Below are positions 37,720 to 46,910 of a DNA stretch of 64,000 bases, piece after piece (within the stretch, counting starts at the first letter, position 1; each line of letters starts with the position of its first letter). The translations under genes were made by a program, and so were the position numbers. Origin of the DNA: Flavobacterium fluvii. Lineage in GTDB: Bacteria; Bacteroidota; Bacteroidia; Flavobacteriales; Flavobacteriaceae. The notes beneath the pieces were generated by a model, which was given only the letters and a program-made list of their open reading frames with translations, ran no database searches and was not told the origin of the DNA. The DNA lies in assembly GCF_900129545.1 (NCBI RefSeq), contig NZ_FQWB01000002.1, forward strand, positions 1-64,000, written 5' to 3'.

Positions 37720-38883
37720 TCAATACCATCCCCTGAATCGTTTATAGGGTAAATAAGTGACGGTAATTTCGATCATTCGTATAAGCCAATAAGAAATCCA
37801 AGTGATGAATTTGGAGAAAAGGCCATCTCTTAATTTCAGGGATTCGGGAGTGATGATTTCGCATTGATCCATAATTTGGATGAGGTGTTGCCGATAATTA
37901 TTGGAGAATTCGGCAGAGTGGATTTCCACGTTCAATTCGATACTGGCAAAAGAGCTCAAATTATTCAAATTAAATGAGCCAATCGTAGTCCAATTTGCAT
38001 CAACAATGGCTGTTTTTCCGTGCAAAACCGATGTTTTCCATTCGTACAATTCAATATTGTGTTTCAATAATTTGGAATATAAATAGCAACTGGCGCGTCT
38101 TGCCAGATTCAAGTCGGATATTCCGGAAAGAATCAACTTGATTTTCACCTTGTTTTCAGCGGCTTTTTTTAGGGTGTTAACCAGTTTTCTGCCGGGAATA
38201 AAATAGCCTCCCACTATTACAATTTCATTTTTGGCATTCTCAATAGATTTGATGTAGGCTTTATAAATCTCGTTTTTTCTTTTCAGCCAATCATTTTGAA
38301 GAACACTAACCAATATGGCTTCATTTTGATACATAACGGAGGCTGTTTTTTCCTTTTTTACACGTTTTTTCTTGAGATAAATATTTCGACATATTTTGGA
38401 GAGTAATGCCCCGATTTTTTCATCTTGTATTTCAACGGCATAATCGAGCCAGGGCTTATTTGTTGCTGTTCCATGGTATTTGTCGGCAATATTGATTCCG
38501 CCGATTAATGTAGTTTTTGAATCGGAAACCACTATTTTATGATGCAATCTTCTGCCAATGTACAATGATTTGGCCGACAAGAATGGAGCGAAAAATCGAA
38601 TGTTGATTCCGTTTTGTCTCAAATCTTCCAGTATTCGATTGGGGAAGGAATACGAACCAAAACCGTCGAGCAAAATGTATATTTTAACCTTGCGAGAAGC
38701 GGCTTCTTTCAGCGCTTCAACAATTTTTTTTCCGATGTTGTCGTATTCGAAAATATAGGTTTGAAGATGGATTTCAGATTGGGATTCCAAAATAATGCGT
38801 TCTAAACGACAAAAATAATCTTCACCGCTATGGACGAGTTCCATCAGTTTTGTTTCGGAAAGGGTCGTGTCATTGTTCAGCAT
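37720..38883 (-). CDS. Phospholipase D-family phosphatidyltransferase (cardiolipin synthase-like)
   Basis: A 387-residue protein with two HKD motifs: HHKIVVSDSKTTLIGG (H115, K117, D121) and HGKTAIVDANWTTIGS in the second half. The paired motifs form one active site that transfers phosphatidyl groups, as in bacterial cardiolipin synthases, or hydrolyses phospholipids. It lacks the two N-terminal membrane helices of ClsA, so it is nearer ClsB/C-type enzymes. A hydrophobic C-terminal stretch may touch the membrane. Single gene. Confidence 0.85.
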   Translation of the reverse strand: MLNNDTTLSETKLMELVHSGEDYFCRLERIILESQSEIHLQTYIFEYDNIGKKIVEALKEAASRKVKIYILLDGFGSYSFPNRILEDLRQNGINIRFFAPFLSAKSLYIGRRLHHKIVVSDSKTTLIGGINIADKYHGTATNKPWLDYAVEIQDEKIGALLSKICRNIYLKKKRVKKEKTASVMYQNEAILVSVLQNDWLKRKNEIYKAYIKSIENAKNEIVIVGGYFIPGRKLVNTLKKAAENKVKIKLILSGISDLNLARRASCYLYSKLLKHNIELYEWKTSVLHGKTAIVDANWTTIGSFNLNNLSSFASIELNVEIHSAEFSNNYRQHLIQIMDQCEIITPESLKLRDGLFSKFITWISYWLIRMIEITVTYLPYKRFRGWY

Positions 38884-38973
38884 TTTTTTGGAATTAACAC
38901 TTTTGAATAAAGTGCAATAGACTCAAATTTACGCAATTCTATTTAAAGTTAATGAAGTATCGTTTGCATGGGC

Positions 38974-39012
38974 AAAAAAAAAATCTCCAACTATTTTTCA
39001 TAATTGGAGATT
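38974..39012 (-). terminator. Terminator after tpiA
   Basis: A 9-bp stem AATCTCCAA/TTGGAGATT (38982-38990 with 39004-39012), followed on the minus strand by a run of T. It ends the DUF1599-to-tpiA gene cluster. Confidence 0.8.
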
Positions 39013-39036
39013 CTGTGTGTGAAATTAAATGAATTC

Positions 39037-39789
39037 TTAAATGGCATTCACTATGGCCAAGAAATCGTCGGCTTTAAGTGCAGCTCCACCTATAAGACCA
39101 CCATCTACATCTGGTTTAGAGAAAATTTCTTTGGCATTGTCAGGTTTCACGCTACCACCGTAAAGGATGGAAACATCTTCGGCCACATCGCTGCCAAAAG
39201 TTTTGCGAACTGTTTCCCTGATGAATTCGTGCATTTCTTGCGCTTGCTCCGGGCTGGCAGTTTCTCCTGTTCCAATGGCCCAAACTGGTTCGTATGCCAA
39301 AACAATTTTTTCCCAGTCTTTGGCTTTTAAATGGAACAAACCATCTTTCAATTGGTTTTCAACGATGTTGAAATGATTTTTGGATTGACGGTCTTTCAAT
39401 TCTTCGCCGAAGCAAAAAATAACGGTTATGTCGTGTTGTAAAGCAGTATCAACTTTGCTTGCAATCAAGGCATCCGTTTCGTGGAAAATAGCCCTGCGTT
39501 CCGAGTGACCCAGAATTACGGTATTCACGCCAACGCTTTTTAACATGTCTGCTGATATTTCGCCAGTGTAAGCACCACTTTCCGCTTGGTGCATGTTTTG
39601 TGCCGCCACGCTAATAGACGTAAACTCCAAGTGGTCAACGGCTGAAGCCAAGTTGACAAATGTAGGAGCCACAATTACTTGCGCATCAATATCTGTAGGG
39701 ATTTTTGCAATTAATTCATTTAATAAATCTTCAGTTTGTTCTGCATTTTTATGCATTTTCCAGTTTCCTGCTACAATCTTCTTTCTCAT
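39037..39789 (-). CDS. tpiA: Triosephosphate isomerase
   Basis: A 250-residue TIM-barrel glycolytic enzyme interconverting dihydroxyacetone phosphate and glyceraldehyde 3-phosphate. It has GNWKMHKN (catalytic lysine), VILGHSERRAIF (histidine) and AYEPVWAIGTG (glutamate and loop 6). All catalytic residues are present. It is the last gene of a five-gene minus-strand cluster. Confidence 0.96.
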   Translation of the reverse strand: MRKKIVAGNWKMHKNAEQTEDLLNELIAKIPTDIDAQVIVAPTFVNLASAVDHLEFTSISVAAQNMHQAESGAYTGEISADMLKSVGVNTVILGHSERRAIFHETDALIASKVDTALQHDITVIFCFGEELKDRQSKNHFNIVENQLKDGLFHLKAKDWEKIVLAYEPVWAIGTGETASPEQAQEMHEFIRETVRKTFGSDVAEDVSILYGGSVKPDNAKEIFSKPDVDGGLIGGAALKADDFLAIVNAI

Positions 39790-39849
39790 TTTGTGTGTTT
39801 TATTATTATATTATTTTATTGAAATTGTTGTTGTCGTCAAAACAGACAA

Positions 39850-40347
39850 CTATTTGTTTAACTCTTTTAAAACTGAATTTATCTTTTCAAAGTCGGTTTC
39901 GATGGCTCTGTAAAGCACTATTTTTCCGGTTTTGTCAATGATGATGTATCTTGGAACCCAGTCTAAATCGATGGCTTTTCCGAAAATGCCTTTCATTTGG
40001 TCGTTGGCCATAAAATGATCCCCTTTGAGTTCGTGTTTTTCGATTCCAATTTTCCAATTTTCGACCGTTCTGTCCATCGAAAGGAATAAATTGGCTACTC
40101 CTGGATTGTTGGCTTGCAGTTCTTTTGTTTTTGGTATTGCTTTTACGCAATCTGAACACCACGAAGCCCAAACCTCTATGAGCAGGGTTTTGCCTTTGTA
40201 TTTTTTCAGGATGTCTTCAAAGGAGACTTGGCTTCCGTTTGTTGCCAAAAGAGTTTCCGACAAAGCTTCTTTTGAAAATGAATTCTTCTGTGCTTGTGAA
40301 CAAGAAAAGTTTATCACGGCAAAAAGAAGGATAAGTGTTTTTTTCAT
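39850..40347 (-). CDS. Thioredoxin-fold lipoprotein (TlpA-like)
   Basis: A 165-residue protein with a lipoprotein signal (MKKTLILLFAVINFSC, cysteine about residue 16) and a thioredoxin fold. The redox motif WASWCSDCVKAIP differs from the common WCGPC, which should shift its redox potential. Probably anchored in the periplasm, in a cluster with a DoxX-type membrane protein that also has a thioredoxin-like C-terminal domain. Confidence 0.85.
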   Translation of the reverse strand: MKKTLILLFAVINFSCSQAQKNSFSKEALSETLLATNGSQVSFEDILKKYKGKTLLIEVWASWCSDCVKAIPKTKELQANNPGVANLFLSMDRTVENWKIGIEKHELKGDHFMANDQMKGIFGKAIDLDWVPRYIIIDKTGKIVLYRAIETDFEKINSVLKELNK

Positions 40348-40480
40348 TTTTTAAAAATTTTGCCCAAAGTTACATTTTATTAGCCAAAATTCAGGAAGAG
40401 TAAACAGCATTATTTCAGGTATTTATACTATTTCGATTTCGTAATAGGTTATTGTCGTTGTAAAGAATTGTAAAATGTAT

Positions 40481-40759
40481 TTACTTCGTTTTTTCATCTG
40501 GATTGTTTTCCAAATAGATATGTTTGGTTCTTTTGGCTCTCTTTGTGAAATAGAGACGTTTGATGGTGTAGACGATATAAATACCCGAGGAGGCCATTAA
40601 AGTACATCCAAAAATAACATGAAAAGTAACTCCCAATGGTACCTCGAACCAAGTCGAGACTTCATTGAGAAAATAATACCCTATGCCAAAAAGAAAACAA
40701 CTCACTACAACTAGTATTAGTTTTCTCCTTTTTCTCTGTTTTCTACTACTCATAAACAA
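40481..40759 (-). CDS. Small hypothetical membrane protein
   Basis: A 92-residue protein with a basic N-terminus (SRKQRKRRKL), two predicted membrane helices (about 14-31 and 43-65) and a charged tail. Family not recognised. It starts 15 bp after the DoxX/BT_3928-type gene and so belongs to that operon. Confidence 0.7.
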   Translation of the reverse strand: MFMSSRKQRKRRKLILVVVSCFLFGIGYYFLNEVSTWFEVPLGVTFHVIFGCTLMASSGIYIVYTIKRLYFTKRAKRTKHIYLENNPDEKTK

Positions 40760-40774
40760 AGTGTTTGTTGCTAA

Positions 40775-41875
40775 TTACAAATTTAAATCATTAATGTCGT
40801 TGTAATGAACTTTTTGCTTGATAGTTCCGTAATTTAAAATCACGAAACTTGGATTGGCTCTTTCTATAGTTTTTAATGCGGTTGCATCACAGGAAAGAAA
40901 ATCAAAACTGAGTCCATATTTCTTTTTGGAGGACTCGACAACGTCATTTGACGAGCCGGTCAACACGGCAACATAATAGCCTTTTGCAGAAGCGTCTTTG
41001 TACAATTTATCCAGTTTTTGCATGGCTTCTGGATTGGCTTTTACCAAATCATAAGCCACGACCAGCAACGCTTTTTCTTTGGATAAAACCAAATCAGTGT
41101 TGTCTTGTCCTTCCAAGTCCAGTTTGAAATCATGGATAGGAGGAAGGTAACCCTGAACGATAACTTTATCTTTTCTGTCCACAAATGTGGCCCCAGCAGG
41201 AAGTGACATCAAATCTTTTTCGGTGAATTCTTTGTCCACGCCATTTACTTTGTAAATAAAAACCATCTCGACAACACTTTTTGGTGCGTTATCCGGAATT
41301 GACATGTCGGTTCTAATATTTGTGCCGACTTTGTAAGGCCTGAAATCTTTTAAAGGCAAATGATTGATTACCCAATAACCCATAAATGCACACAAGGCAA
41401 TACTTGTCAAAACCAATATATTTTGGACATTGTTTGCGAAAAGTGGTTTTATCAATTTTTTATTGAAAAACAGAATCAGGATAAAAAACAACAACACAAT
41501 GTCTTTCGAAAAGGATTGCCAAGGTGTTAAATGCAAGGCGTCGCCAAAACAACCGCAGTCTTTTACGACATCATAATAAGCGGAATAGAAGGTTAAGAAT
41601 GTAAACTTGATAATCAATAACAACAGCAACCAAATTGTTAGTTTTGATTTGTAGCCAATGAGCAACATCACGCCCAAAACCACTTCGAGGATAACCAAAA
41701 ACAAGGCAATCGCCAATGAATAAGGCACGAAAAAAGGCATGTTGAAAACTGGTTCACTAAAGTATTCATCCAATTTATACGAAAACCCCAATGGGTCATT
41801 CAGCTTGATTAATCCCGAAATAATGAATAAAATCCCGACGAAAAGTCTGGAGAATTGAGTGATGGTTTTTTTCAT
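40775..41875 (-). CDS. BT_3928-type DoxX/MauE family membrane protein with a C-terminal redox-like domain
   Basis: A 366-residue protein. The N-terminal four-helix DoxX-like part carries LFVGILFIISGLIKLNDPLG and a CGCFGDALHLTPW motif that resembles MauE-type disulfide carriers. More helices follow up to about residue 165, then an extracytoplasmic domain of thioredoxin-like layout (KALLVVAYDLVKANPE, VILNYG). In Bacteroidota this family sits between DUF1599 and tpiA genes, as here. Likely role in envelope redox chemistry; not proven. Confidence 0.82.
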   Translation of the reverse strand: MKKTITQFSRLFVGILFIISGLIKLNDPLGFSYKLDEYFSEPVFNMPFFVPYSLAIALFLVILEVVLGVMLLIGYKSKLTIWLLLLLIIKFTFLTFYSAYYDVVKDCGCFGDALHLTPWQSFSKDIVLLFFILILFFNKKLIKPLFANNVQNILVLTSIALCAFMGYWVINHLPLKDFRPYKVGTNIRTDMSIPDNAPKSVVEMVFIYKVNGVDKEFTEKDLMSLPAGATFVDRKDKVIVQGYLPPIHDFKLDLEGQDNTDLVLSKEKALLVVAYDLVKANPEAMQKLDKLYKDASAKGYYVAVLTGSSNDVVESSKKKYGLSFDFLSCDATALKTIERANPSFVILNYGTIKQKVHYNDINDLNL

Positions 41876-41926
41876 GGTTATTTTTTAAAAGTCCAAAAAG
41901 TAAATAAAAATTTTTTGATTTGGAAT

Positions 41927-42475
41927 TTATTTGTTTTTTGATTCGTCCATTAATATCAAGGCAAAAACGGCATAATTAATCATGTCCTGATAATTGGCAT
42001 CGATGCCTTCAGAAACCAGTGTTTTCCCTTTATTGTCTTCTATTTGTTTTACTCGGAGCAGTTTTTGCAGGATTAAATCCGTCAAGGAACTTACCCTCAT
42101 TTCGCGCCAAGCTTCACCATAATCGTGGTTTTTGTTTTCCATCAATTCTTTGGTAAGTTTCACTTTGGCATCATATAAAATGGTGGCTTCTTCCACGTTC
42201 AAGTCCGGTTGGTCCACAACGCCAAGTTCGAGCTGAACCAAGGCCATAATCGAATAATTGATGATTCCGATGAATTCGCTGGTTTCGTCTTCGTTTACTT
42301 TTCGAACTTCATTTTCCTGCAAGCTTCTTATTCTTTGGGCTTTGATGAAGATTTGGTCCGTCAGGGAAGGCAATCTCAAAATGCGCCAAGCACTGCCGTA
42401 ATCTTTCATTTTATTGATAAATAGCGAGCGACAAATTGCAATTACGCTATCATATTGCTGTGAAGTGATGTTCAT
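41927..42475 (-). CDS. DUF1599-domain protein (two tandem copies)
   Basis: A 182-residue protein made of two copies of one unit. The first is KMKDYGSAWRILRLPSLTDQ followed by INYSIMALVQLEL. The second is KNHDYGEAWREMRVSSLTDL followed by INYAVFALILMD. The DYG-AWR-SLTD signature defines DUF1599, which I recall as having been linked to nucleotide modification in phage proteins. Function here unknown. It is the first gene of the tpiA cluster, divergent from folP. Confidence 0.82.
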   Translation of the reverse strand: MNITSQQYDSVIAICRSLFINKMKDYGSAWRILRLPSLTDQIFIKAQRIRSLQENEVRKVNEDETSEFIGIINYSIMALVQLELGVVDQPDLNVEEATILYDAKVKLTKELMENKNHDYGEAWREMRVSSLTDLILQKLLRVKQIEDNKGKTLVSEGIDANYQDMINYAVFALILMDESKNK

Positions 42476-42562
42476 TTATTGGTTATATTTGTATAAAATT
42501 TTTTCAAAAATAAGGAATATTTATTGGATGAAATAGGGAATATTAACGAATTTTGATTTGAA

Positions 42563-43402
42563 ATGACAATAAACTGCAAAGGACAACTTATAGATTTGAC
42601 ATCGCCCAAAGTAATGGGGATTTTGAATGTCACGCCCAATTCTTTTTTTGATGGCGGAAAGTATAAAAGCGAAAGTGAAATGCTGTCGAAAGTCGGTAAA
42701 ATGTTGAATGATGGTGCAACATTCATTGATATTGGCGCGTATTCCAGCAAGCCCAGTGCCGAATTTGTTTCGGAAGAGGAAGAACTGCAAAGAATTGTTC
42801 CCATCATCAATTTAATTCTGGAATATTATCCGGAAACCTTGATTTCCATCGACACTTTCAGGAGTGAAGTAGCCCAAGTTTGCATCGAAAACGGAGCAGC
42901 CCTCATTAACGATATTTCGGCCGGAAATCTGGATGACAATATGTTGGAAATTGTGGCAAAATATAATGTTCCCTACATCATGATGCACATGCGTGGCACG
43001 CCACAAACGATGCAAAAGATGACCAGTTATGACAATATCGTCAAGGAAATGCTTTTATATTTTTCTGAGAGAGTGGCTCAAGCGAGAAGTCTCGGCATCA
43101 ATGATTTGATTATCGATCCCGGGTTTGGTTTTGCCAAAACATTGGATCAAAATTATGAAGTTTTGCAAAAAATGGAAATGTTCGAATTATTGGAATTGCC
43201 TTTGTTGGCTGGTGTTTCCAGGAAATCTATGATTTATAAAACATTGGAATCTTCTGCTGAAGAAGCGTTGAATGGAACCACGGTTTTGAATACTATTGCC
43301 TTGTCCAAAGGAGCCAAAATTCTTCGGGTCCACGATGTCAAGGAAGCCGTGGAATGTGTCGCTTTGTTCAATAAAATCAATAATTATAGTGAAGTATTTT
43401 AG
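42563..43402 (+). CDS. folP: Dihydropteroate synthase
   Basis: A 279-residue TIM-barrel folate enzyme joining p-aminobenzoate to the pterin pyrophosphate. Motifs are MGILNVTPNSFFDGG, DIGAYSSKPSA (a variant of the usual DIGGxSTRP), MMHMRGTPQTMQ and DPGFGFAKT. Its 3' end overlaps the next gene by about 14 bp. Confidence 0.95.
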   Translation: MTINCKGQLIDLTSPKVMGILNVTPNSFFDGGKYKSESEMLSKVGKMLNDGATFIDIGAYSSKPSAEFVSEEEELQRIVPIINLILEYYPETLISIDTFRSEVAQVCIENGAALINDISAGNLDDNMLEIVAKYNVPYIMMHMRGTPQTMQKMTSYDNIVKEMLLYFSERVAQARSLGINDLIIDPGFGFAKTLDQNYEVLQKMEMFELLELPLLAGVSRKSMIYKTLESSAEEALNGTTVLNTIALSKGAKILRVHDVKEAVECVALFNKINNYSEVF

Positions 43403-44000
43403 TTTAGCAATCCTTTTGATGTTGTTTTCCTGCGGCAACAAAGAAGATATTTTGTTGCCAAAATCCAATGTGAGCATCGTTTCAAATGTAGTGGATCATT
43501 CGCCGATTTATATTTTTTTCAGGACCAAGGGAAAAGACACTTTGGTGGAGGTGAACCGGAAAAATTCCATTATTTCCACCAATTGGATTCTCAATATCGA
43601 CAAGCGATTGCCTTTGCGATTGGTTATTCCCGAAGTGATGAAATTGCAGGAAAAAAAGAGATACGAAGTCGCCCACAAAAACGAATTAGCCGAGAATTAT
43701 TATTCCTATGCGGACAGCATTGGCAAGAATATGGCGTTTCTACCATTCACGAAAGTGTATTATAAAATGGATAAACCGATGTCTAGTTTCATCGTGTTTT
43801 TTTCTAAAAAAAATAAAGTTTATGTGGATGGAATTTTGGGAACTCGTGAAGAATTAAAACATTTTTTAACTAGTTTTAATGATGAGTACAAAATGATTAG
43901 GTTCGGTTTTGATAAAAACATGAGTTATGGAACTTATATTCAGAATGAAATTTTCATACAAAGTTTAAAAATTGAAACGGAAGAAGAGTTTATTTATTAA
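43389..44000 (+). CDS. Hypothetical lipoprotein overlapping folP
   Basis: A 203-residue protein from a GTG start at 43389: VKYFSLAILLMLFSCGNKED, a lipoprotein signal with lipobox cysteine. The long frame opens earlier (43296) inside folP, but that part is not a plausible N-terminus. The mature protein is basic and beta-rich with no family I recognise. The 14-bp overlap with folP implies translational coupling. Confidence 0.75.
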   Translation: MKYFSLAILLMLFSCGNKEDILLPKSNVSIVSNVVDHSPIYIFFRTKGKDTLVEVNRKNSIISTNWILNIDKRLPLRLVIPEVMKLQEKKRYEVAHKNELAENYYSYADSIGKNMAFLPFTKVYYKMDKPMSSFIVFFSKKNKVYVDGILGTREELKHFLTSFNDEYKMIRFGFDKNMSYGTYIQNEIFIQSLKIETEEEFIY

Positions 44001-44097
44001 ATTTTGAAAACAGCTTTTTTTTAATCTAAATAACTGAAAATTAAGCCTGGACACTGAATAATTTTTACTGTGAATTTAATTAAAAACACATAAAAGC

Positions 44098-44127
44098 CAT
44101 CCTTTCATTATAAAAGGATGTTTTTTT
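44098..44127. terminator. Terminator between the lipoprotein and the CHRD gene
   Basis: A CATCCTTT/AAAGGATG stem (44098-44105 with 44113-44120) with a 7-T run on the plus strand, between convergent genes. Confidence 0.8.
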
Positions 44128-44150
44128 GTTAAAGAAGGATTGACCAGATA

Positions 44151-44618
44151 TTAATAACCTCCGCCACCTCCTCCTGAAGAGGTTTGTTTAGTAAGTTGTC
44201 CCCTAATTTCTCCTCCTGTAAATGCTGCTGTGTGTATGTTTACATAATATAGACCTGCATAAAGATCGGCTTCTTGTCCAGCATCAAGAGCTGTACTTGT
44301 ATAATTTATTGGAGAAGTAAAGGTGGCAAAAGGAAAAACGGGAGGGCCACTAACTCCAACGGCACCTTTATGAATATGTCCGTTTGTGGGAGCTGAAATG
44401 GTGTGATTTACCGTGATTGTAAAGATTTTTGTCATGGTGTTGTACGTAAGTGTTGCCGTTCCAGTTGCTGTTGAAGTATTGGCAGGTACTTCACTTGCTC
44501 CATTTAAGGTCGCGGTAAATGTCACGTTTGGATTGGGAGCTGGGTCATCATCATCATTACAGGAAACAATTCCCATTGAAATAAACAAAATCGCTAAAAT
44601 TCTAATAAAATGTCTCAT
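44151..44618 (-). CDS. CHRD-domain lipoprotein
   Basis: A 155-residue protein with signal MRHFIRILAILFISMGIVSC and acidic DDDDP after the lipobox cysteine, the pattern linked to surface lipoprotein export. It then carries one CHRD domain (about 30-142: FTATLNGASEVP, HIHKGAVG, AAFTGGEIRGQL), a beta-sandwich shared with chordin. A glycine-rich tail (SSGGGGGGY) ends the protein. Function unknown; the family is extracytoplasmic. Confidence 0.88.
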   Translation of the reverse strand: MRHFIRILAILFISMGIVSCNDDDDPAPNPNVTFTATLNGASEVPANTSTATGTATLTYNTMTKIFTITVNHTISAPTNGHIHKGAVGVSGPPVFPFATFTSPINYTSTALDAGQEADLYAGLYYVNIHTAAFTGGEIRGQLTKQTSSGGGGGGY

Positions 44619-44847
44619 AATAAATTCTTTAAGGTTAGATAAATTGAAAACTATTAACAGTCGTATTTATATTCATAACTTTTAAATTCGATGAGCTACG
44701 ATTTGGGATTTTATTTGGGTTAATAAAGTTAAGATTTAATTCATAAAAAGGAGCAGGATATTAGGAAAGAATTAACTTTTGAAACTGTCTTTTTTTGCAG
44801 TAATAAAGTAGGTAAATTGCTTTAAATGAAGTGAATACGAATTGTGT

Positions 44848-45321
44848 TTACTGATGATGATACGGTTCATTCTTCAAAATCGTGAATCCGCGATACAATT
44901 GTTCGATAAAAAACAAACGTACCATTTGATGAGAAAAAGTCATTAGTGAAAGCGAGATTTTGCCTTGGGCTTTGGCGTAAACGGTATCCGAAAAACCATA
45001 AGGACCGCCTATGACAAAAACTAAAGTCTTCACGCCCGAATTCATTTTCTTCTGCAATTCTTCTGAAAAGCCAACGCTTGAAAAGGTTTTTCCGTTTTCG
45101 TCCAATAAAATGAGTTGGTCGGTTGGCGTTATTTTTGCCAAAATGAGTTCACCTTCTTTTTCCTTTTGCTGGCTTTCCGACAAGTTTTTCACGTTTTTGA
45201 TGTCGGGAATGACCTCCAAATCGAACTTGATGTAAAACGACAAGCGTTTTTGATATTCTTCAATTAACGATTGTAGGTTTTTATTGTCGGTTTTGCCAAT
45301 GGCAATGAGTTTAATGTTCAT
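44848..45321 (-). CDS. rlmH: 23S rRNA (pseudouridine1915-N3)-methyltransferase
   Basis: A 157-residue SPOUT methyltransferase acting on the 70S ribosome. The SAM-binding knot includes FVIGGPYGFSDTVY and SLMTFSHQMVRLFFIEQLYR. Length matches the family exactly. Single gene. Confidence 0.95.
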   Translation of the reverse strand: MNIKLIAIGKTDNKNLQSLIEEYQKRLSFYIKFDLEVIPDIKNVKNLSESQQKEKEGELILAKITPTDQLILLDENGKTFSSVGFSEELQKKMNSGVKTLVFVIGGPYGFSDTVYAKAQGKISLSLMTFSHQMVRLFFIEQLYRGFTILKNEPYHHQ

Positions 45322-45341
45322 CTTGCGGAATTAAATAATGG

Positions 45342-45349
45342 CAAAGGTA
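45342..45349 (-). promoter_or_regulatory. Candidate -7 box for rlmH
   Basis: On the minus strand this reads TACCTTTG (TAnnTTTG), 20 bp before the rlmH ATG. Confidence 0.4.
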
Positions 45350-45443
45350 TAAAAATGAGAATCAAATAATAATGAACTACTTTATTTAGGTCATTTTGTG
45401 GAATTAGTTGAAAAAAGGAATTTTAATAATTTTATTTTAGTGA

Positions 45444-45466
45444 TACCCCTATTTTTTTATGGGGTA
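45444..45466 (+). promoter_or_regulatory. Hairpin upstream of amtB
   Basis: TACCCC (45444-45449) pairs with GGGGTA (45461-45466) around an A/T loop, about 135 bp before amtB and upstream of its likely -7 box TATTTTTG (45567-45574). Could be an operator or a chance structure. Confidence 0.25.
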
Positions 45467-45566
45467 GTTGTTTGTAATTGTGATAAATTAGGTTCGATAC
45501 CACCTTTTTGTGATTATAGATGGTGAAATTTATGAAAAATGTAAATTAAATATTGAGACATTTGTT

Positions 45567-45574
45567 TATTTTTG
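45567..45574 (+). promoter_or_regulatory. Candidate -7 box for amtB
   Basis: TATTTTTG matches TAnnTTTG, 25 bp before the amtB ATG. Confidence 0.45.
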
Positions 45575-45599
45575 CCCAAAAATTAAAAAATATAACATT

Positions 45600-46835
45600 A
45601 TGTTAGATGTAGGGTTAACCACTTTTATGATTCTTGCCACCAGTTTGGTGATGCTAATGACTCCCGGCCTTGCCTTTTTTTATGGCGGATTGGGATGCAA
45701 CAAAAATATCTTGAGCATTATGATGCAAAGTTTTGTTTCCATGGGAATTGGAACGGTGCTTTGGTTTGCTTTTGGTTATTCGCTTTGTTTCAGTGGAAAT
45801 ATGGATGCGGGTTCCGATTTTTATGGGATAATAGGAAATTTTGACAAGGCATTTTACCACGGAATCACGCCTTCGACGCTCTACTCGGCCGATAAACGTT
45901 TTCCGGAATATATTTTTATTGCTTATCAAATGATGTTTGCCATTATCACGCCGGCATTGATTACCGGTGCATTTATCAATCGAGTGACTTTTAAATCTTA
46001 CGTTTTGTTTCTTATTTTTTGGCAAATTTTTGTTTACTACCCTTTCGTTCACATGGTTTGGGGTGGCGGATTGCTGGCTGAGTGGGGAGTTTTTGACTTT
46101 GCGGGAGGAATCACTGTGCATGCAACGGCTGGATTTGCGGCATTGGCATCGGTATATTTCGTGGGTCGCCGGCAAAAGACGCATGAACCCAACAATATTC
46201 CATTGGTTGCCATTGGAACCGCATTGCTTTGGTTTGGCTGGTACGGATTTAATGCCGGAAGTGAATTGGCGGTGAATTCCATTACTGTTTCTTCTTTTTT
46301 GAATACGGACACTGCAGCTTCTTTTGCCGCGGTTACTTGGTTGCTCATCGAATGGAACACCGGAAAAAAGAAACCTACTTTCATTGGATTAATGACTGGG
46401 GCGGTTGCCGGTTTGGCCACCATTACGCCGGCAGCTGGATTTGTTGATATTTATTCTGCGGCTCTTATTGGAATCATTGCCGCTTTTGGTTGTTTTGCGG
46501 CCGTAAAATTCAAGGAAAAGAAGGGGTGGGACGATGCATTGGATGTATGGGGTGTACACGGTATGGGAGGAATAATAGGGACCATTTGTTTGGGTTTCTT
46601 CGCCAACAGTACTATTAATTCGGCTATTCCAAACGGATTGTTTTTTGGGGGTGATGCCATGCTGTTGTTCAAAGAATGTGCCGCGATATTGTTTGCCACC
46701 AGTTATGCATTCATTTTTACGTTGTTATTATTCAAAATCATCAATAAATTTATTCCTGTTCGCGTGACTGATGTGGAACAAGAATTGGGTCTGGATTTGA
46801 GCCATCACGGCGAAGTGGCTAGACAGCAACGCTAA
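45600..46835 (+). CDS. amtB: Ammonium transporter
   Basis: A 411-residue AmtB/Rh-family channel with eleven membrane helices. Signatures are TPGLAFFYGGLG near the N-terminus and the pore histidines in GGITVHATAGFAA and WGVHGMGG. The frame opens at 45510, but ATG at 45600 (MLDVGLTTFMILATS) starts the first helix. No glnB/glnK (PII) gene is adjacent, unusual since the two are often paired. Confidence 0.94.
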   Translation: MLDVGLTTFMILATSLVMLMTPGLAFFYGGLGCNKNILSIMMQSFVSMGIGTVLWFAFGYSLCFSGNMDAGSDFYGIIGNFDKAFYHGITPSTLYSADKRFPEYIFIAYQMMFAIITPALITGAFINRVTFKSYVLFLIFWQIFVYYPFVHMVWGGGLLAEWGVFDFAGGITVHATAGFAALASVYFVGRRQKTHEPNNIPLVAIGTALLWFGWYGFNAGSELAVNSITVSSFLNTDTAASFAAVTWLLIEWNTGKKKPTFIGLMTGAVAGLATITPAAGFVDIYSAALIGIIAAFGCFAAVKFKEKKGWDDALDVWGVHGMGGIIGTICLGFFANSTINSAIPNGLFFGGDAMLLFKECAAILFATSYAFIFTLLLFKIINKFIPVRVTDVEQELGLDLSHHGEVARQQR

Positions 46836-46853
46836 TACAAATTTGGTTATATA

Positions 46854-46890
46854 AAAAAGGGTTTCATTCTTCTCGAATGAAACCCTTTTT
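46854..46890. terminator. Bidirectional terminator after amtB
   Basis: Perfect 16-bp stem (46854-46869 with 46875-46890), 5-nt loop, A- and T-tracts at both ends, between convergent genes. Confidence 0.92.
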
Positions 46891-46910
46891 TATTATAAAA
46901 GCGCTGTAAA

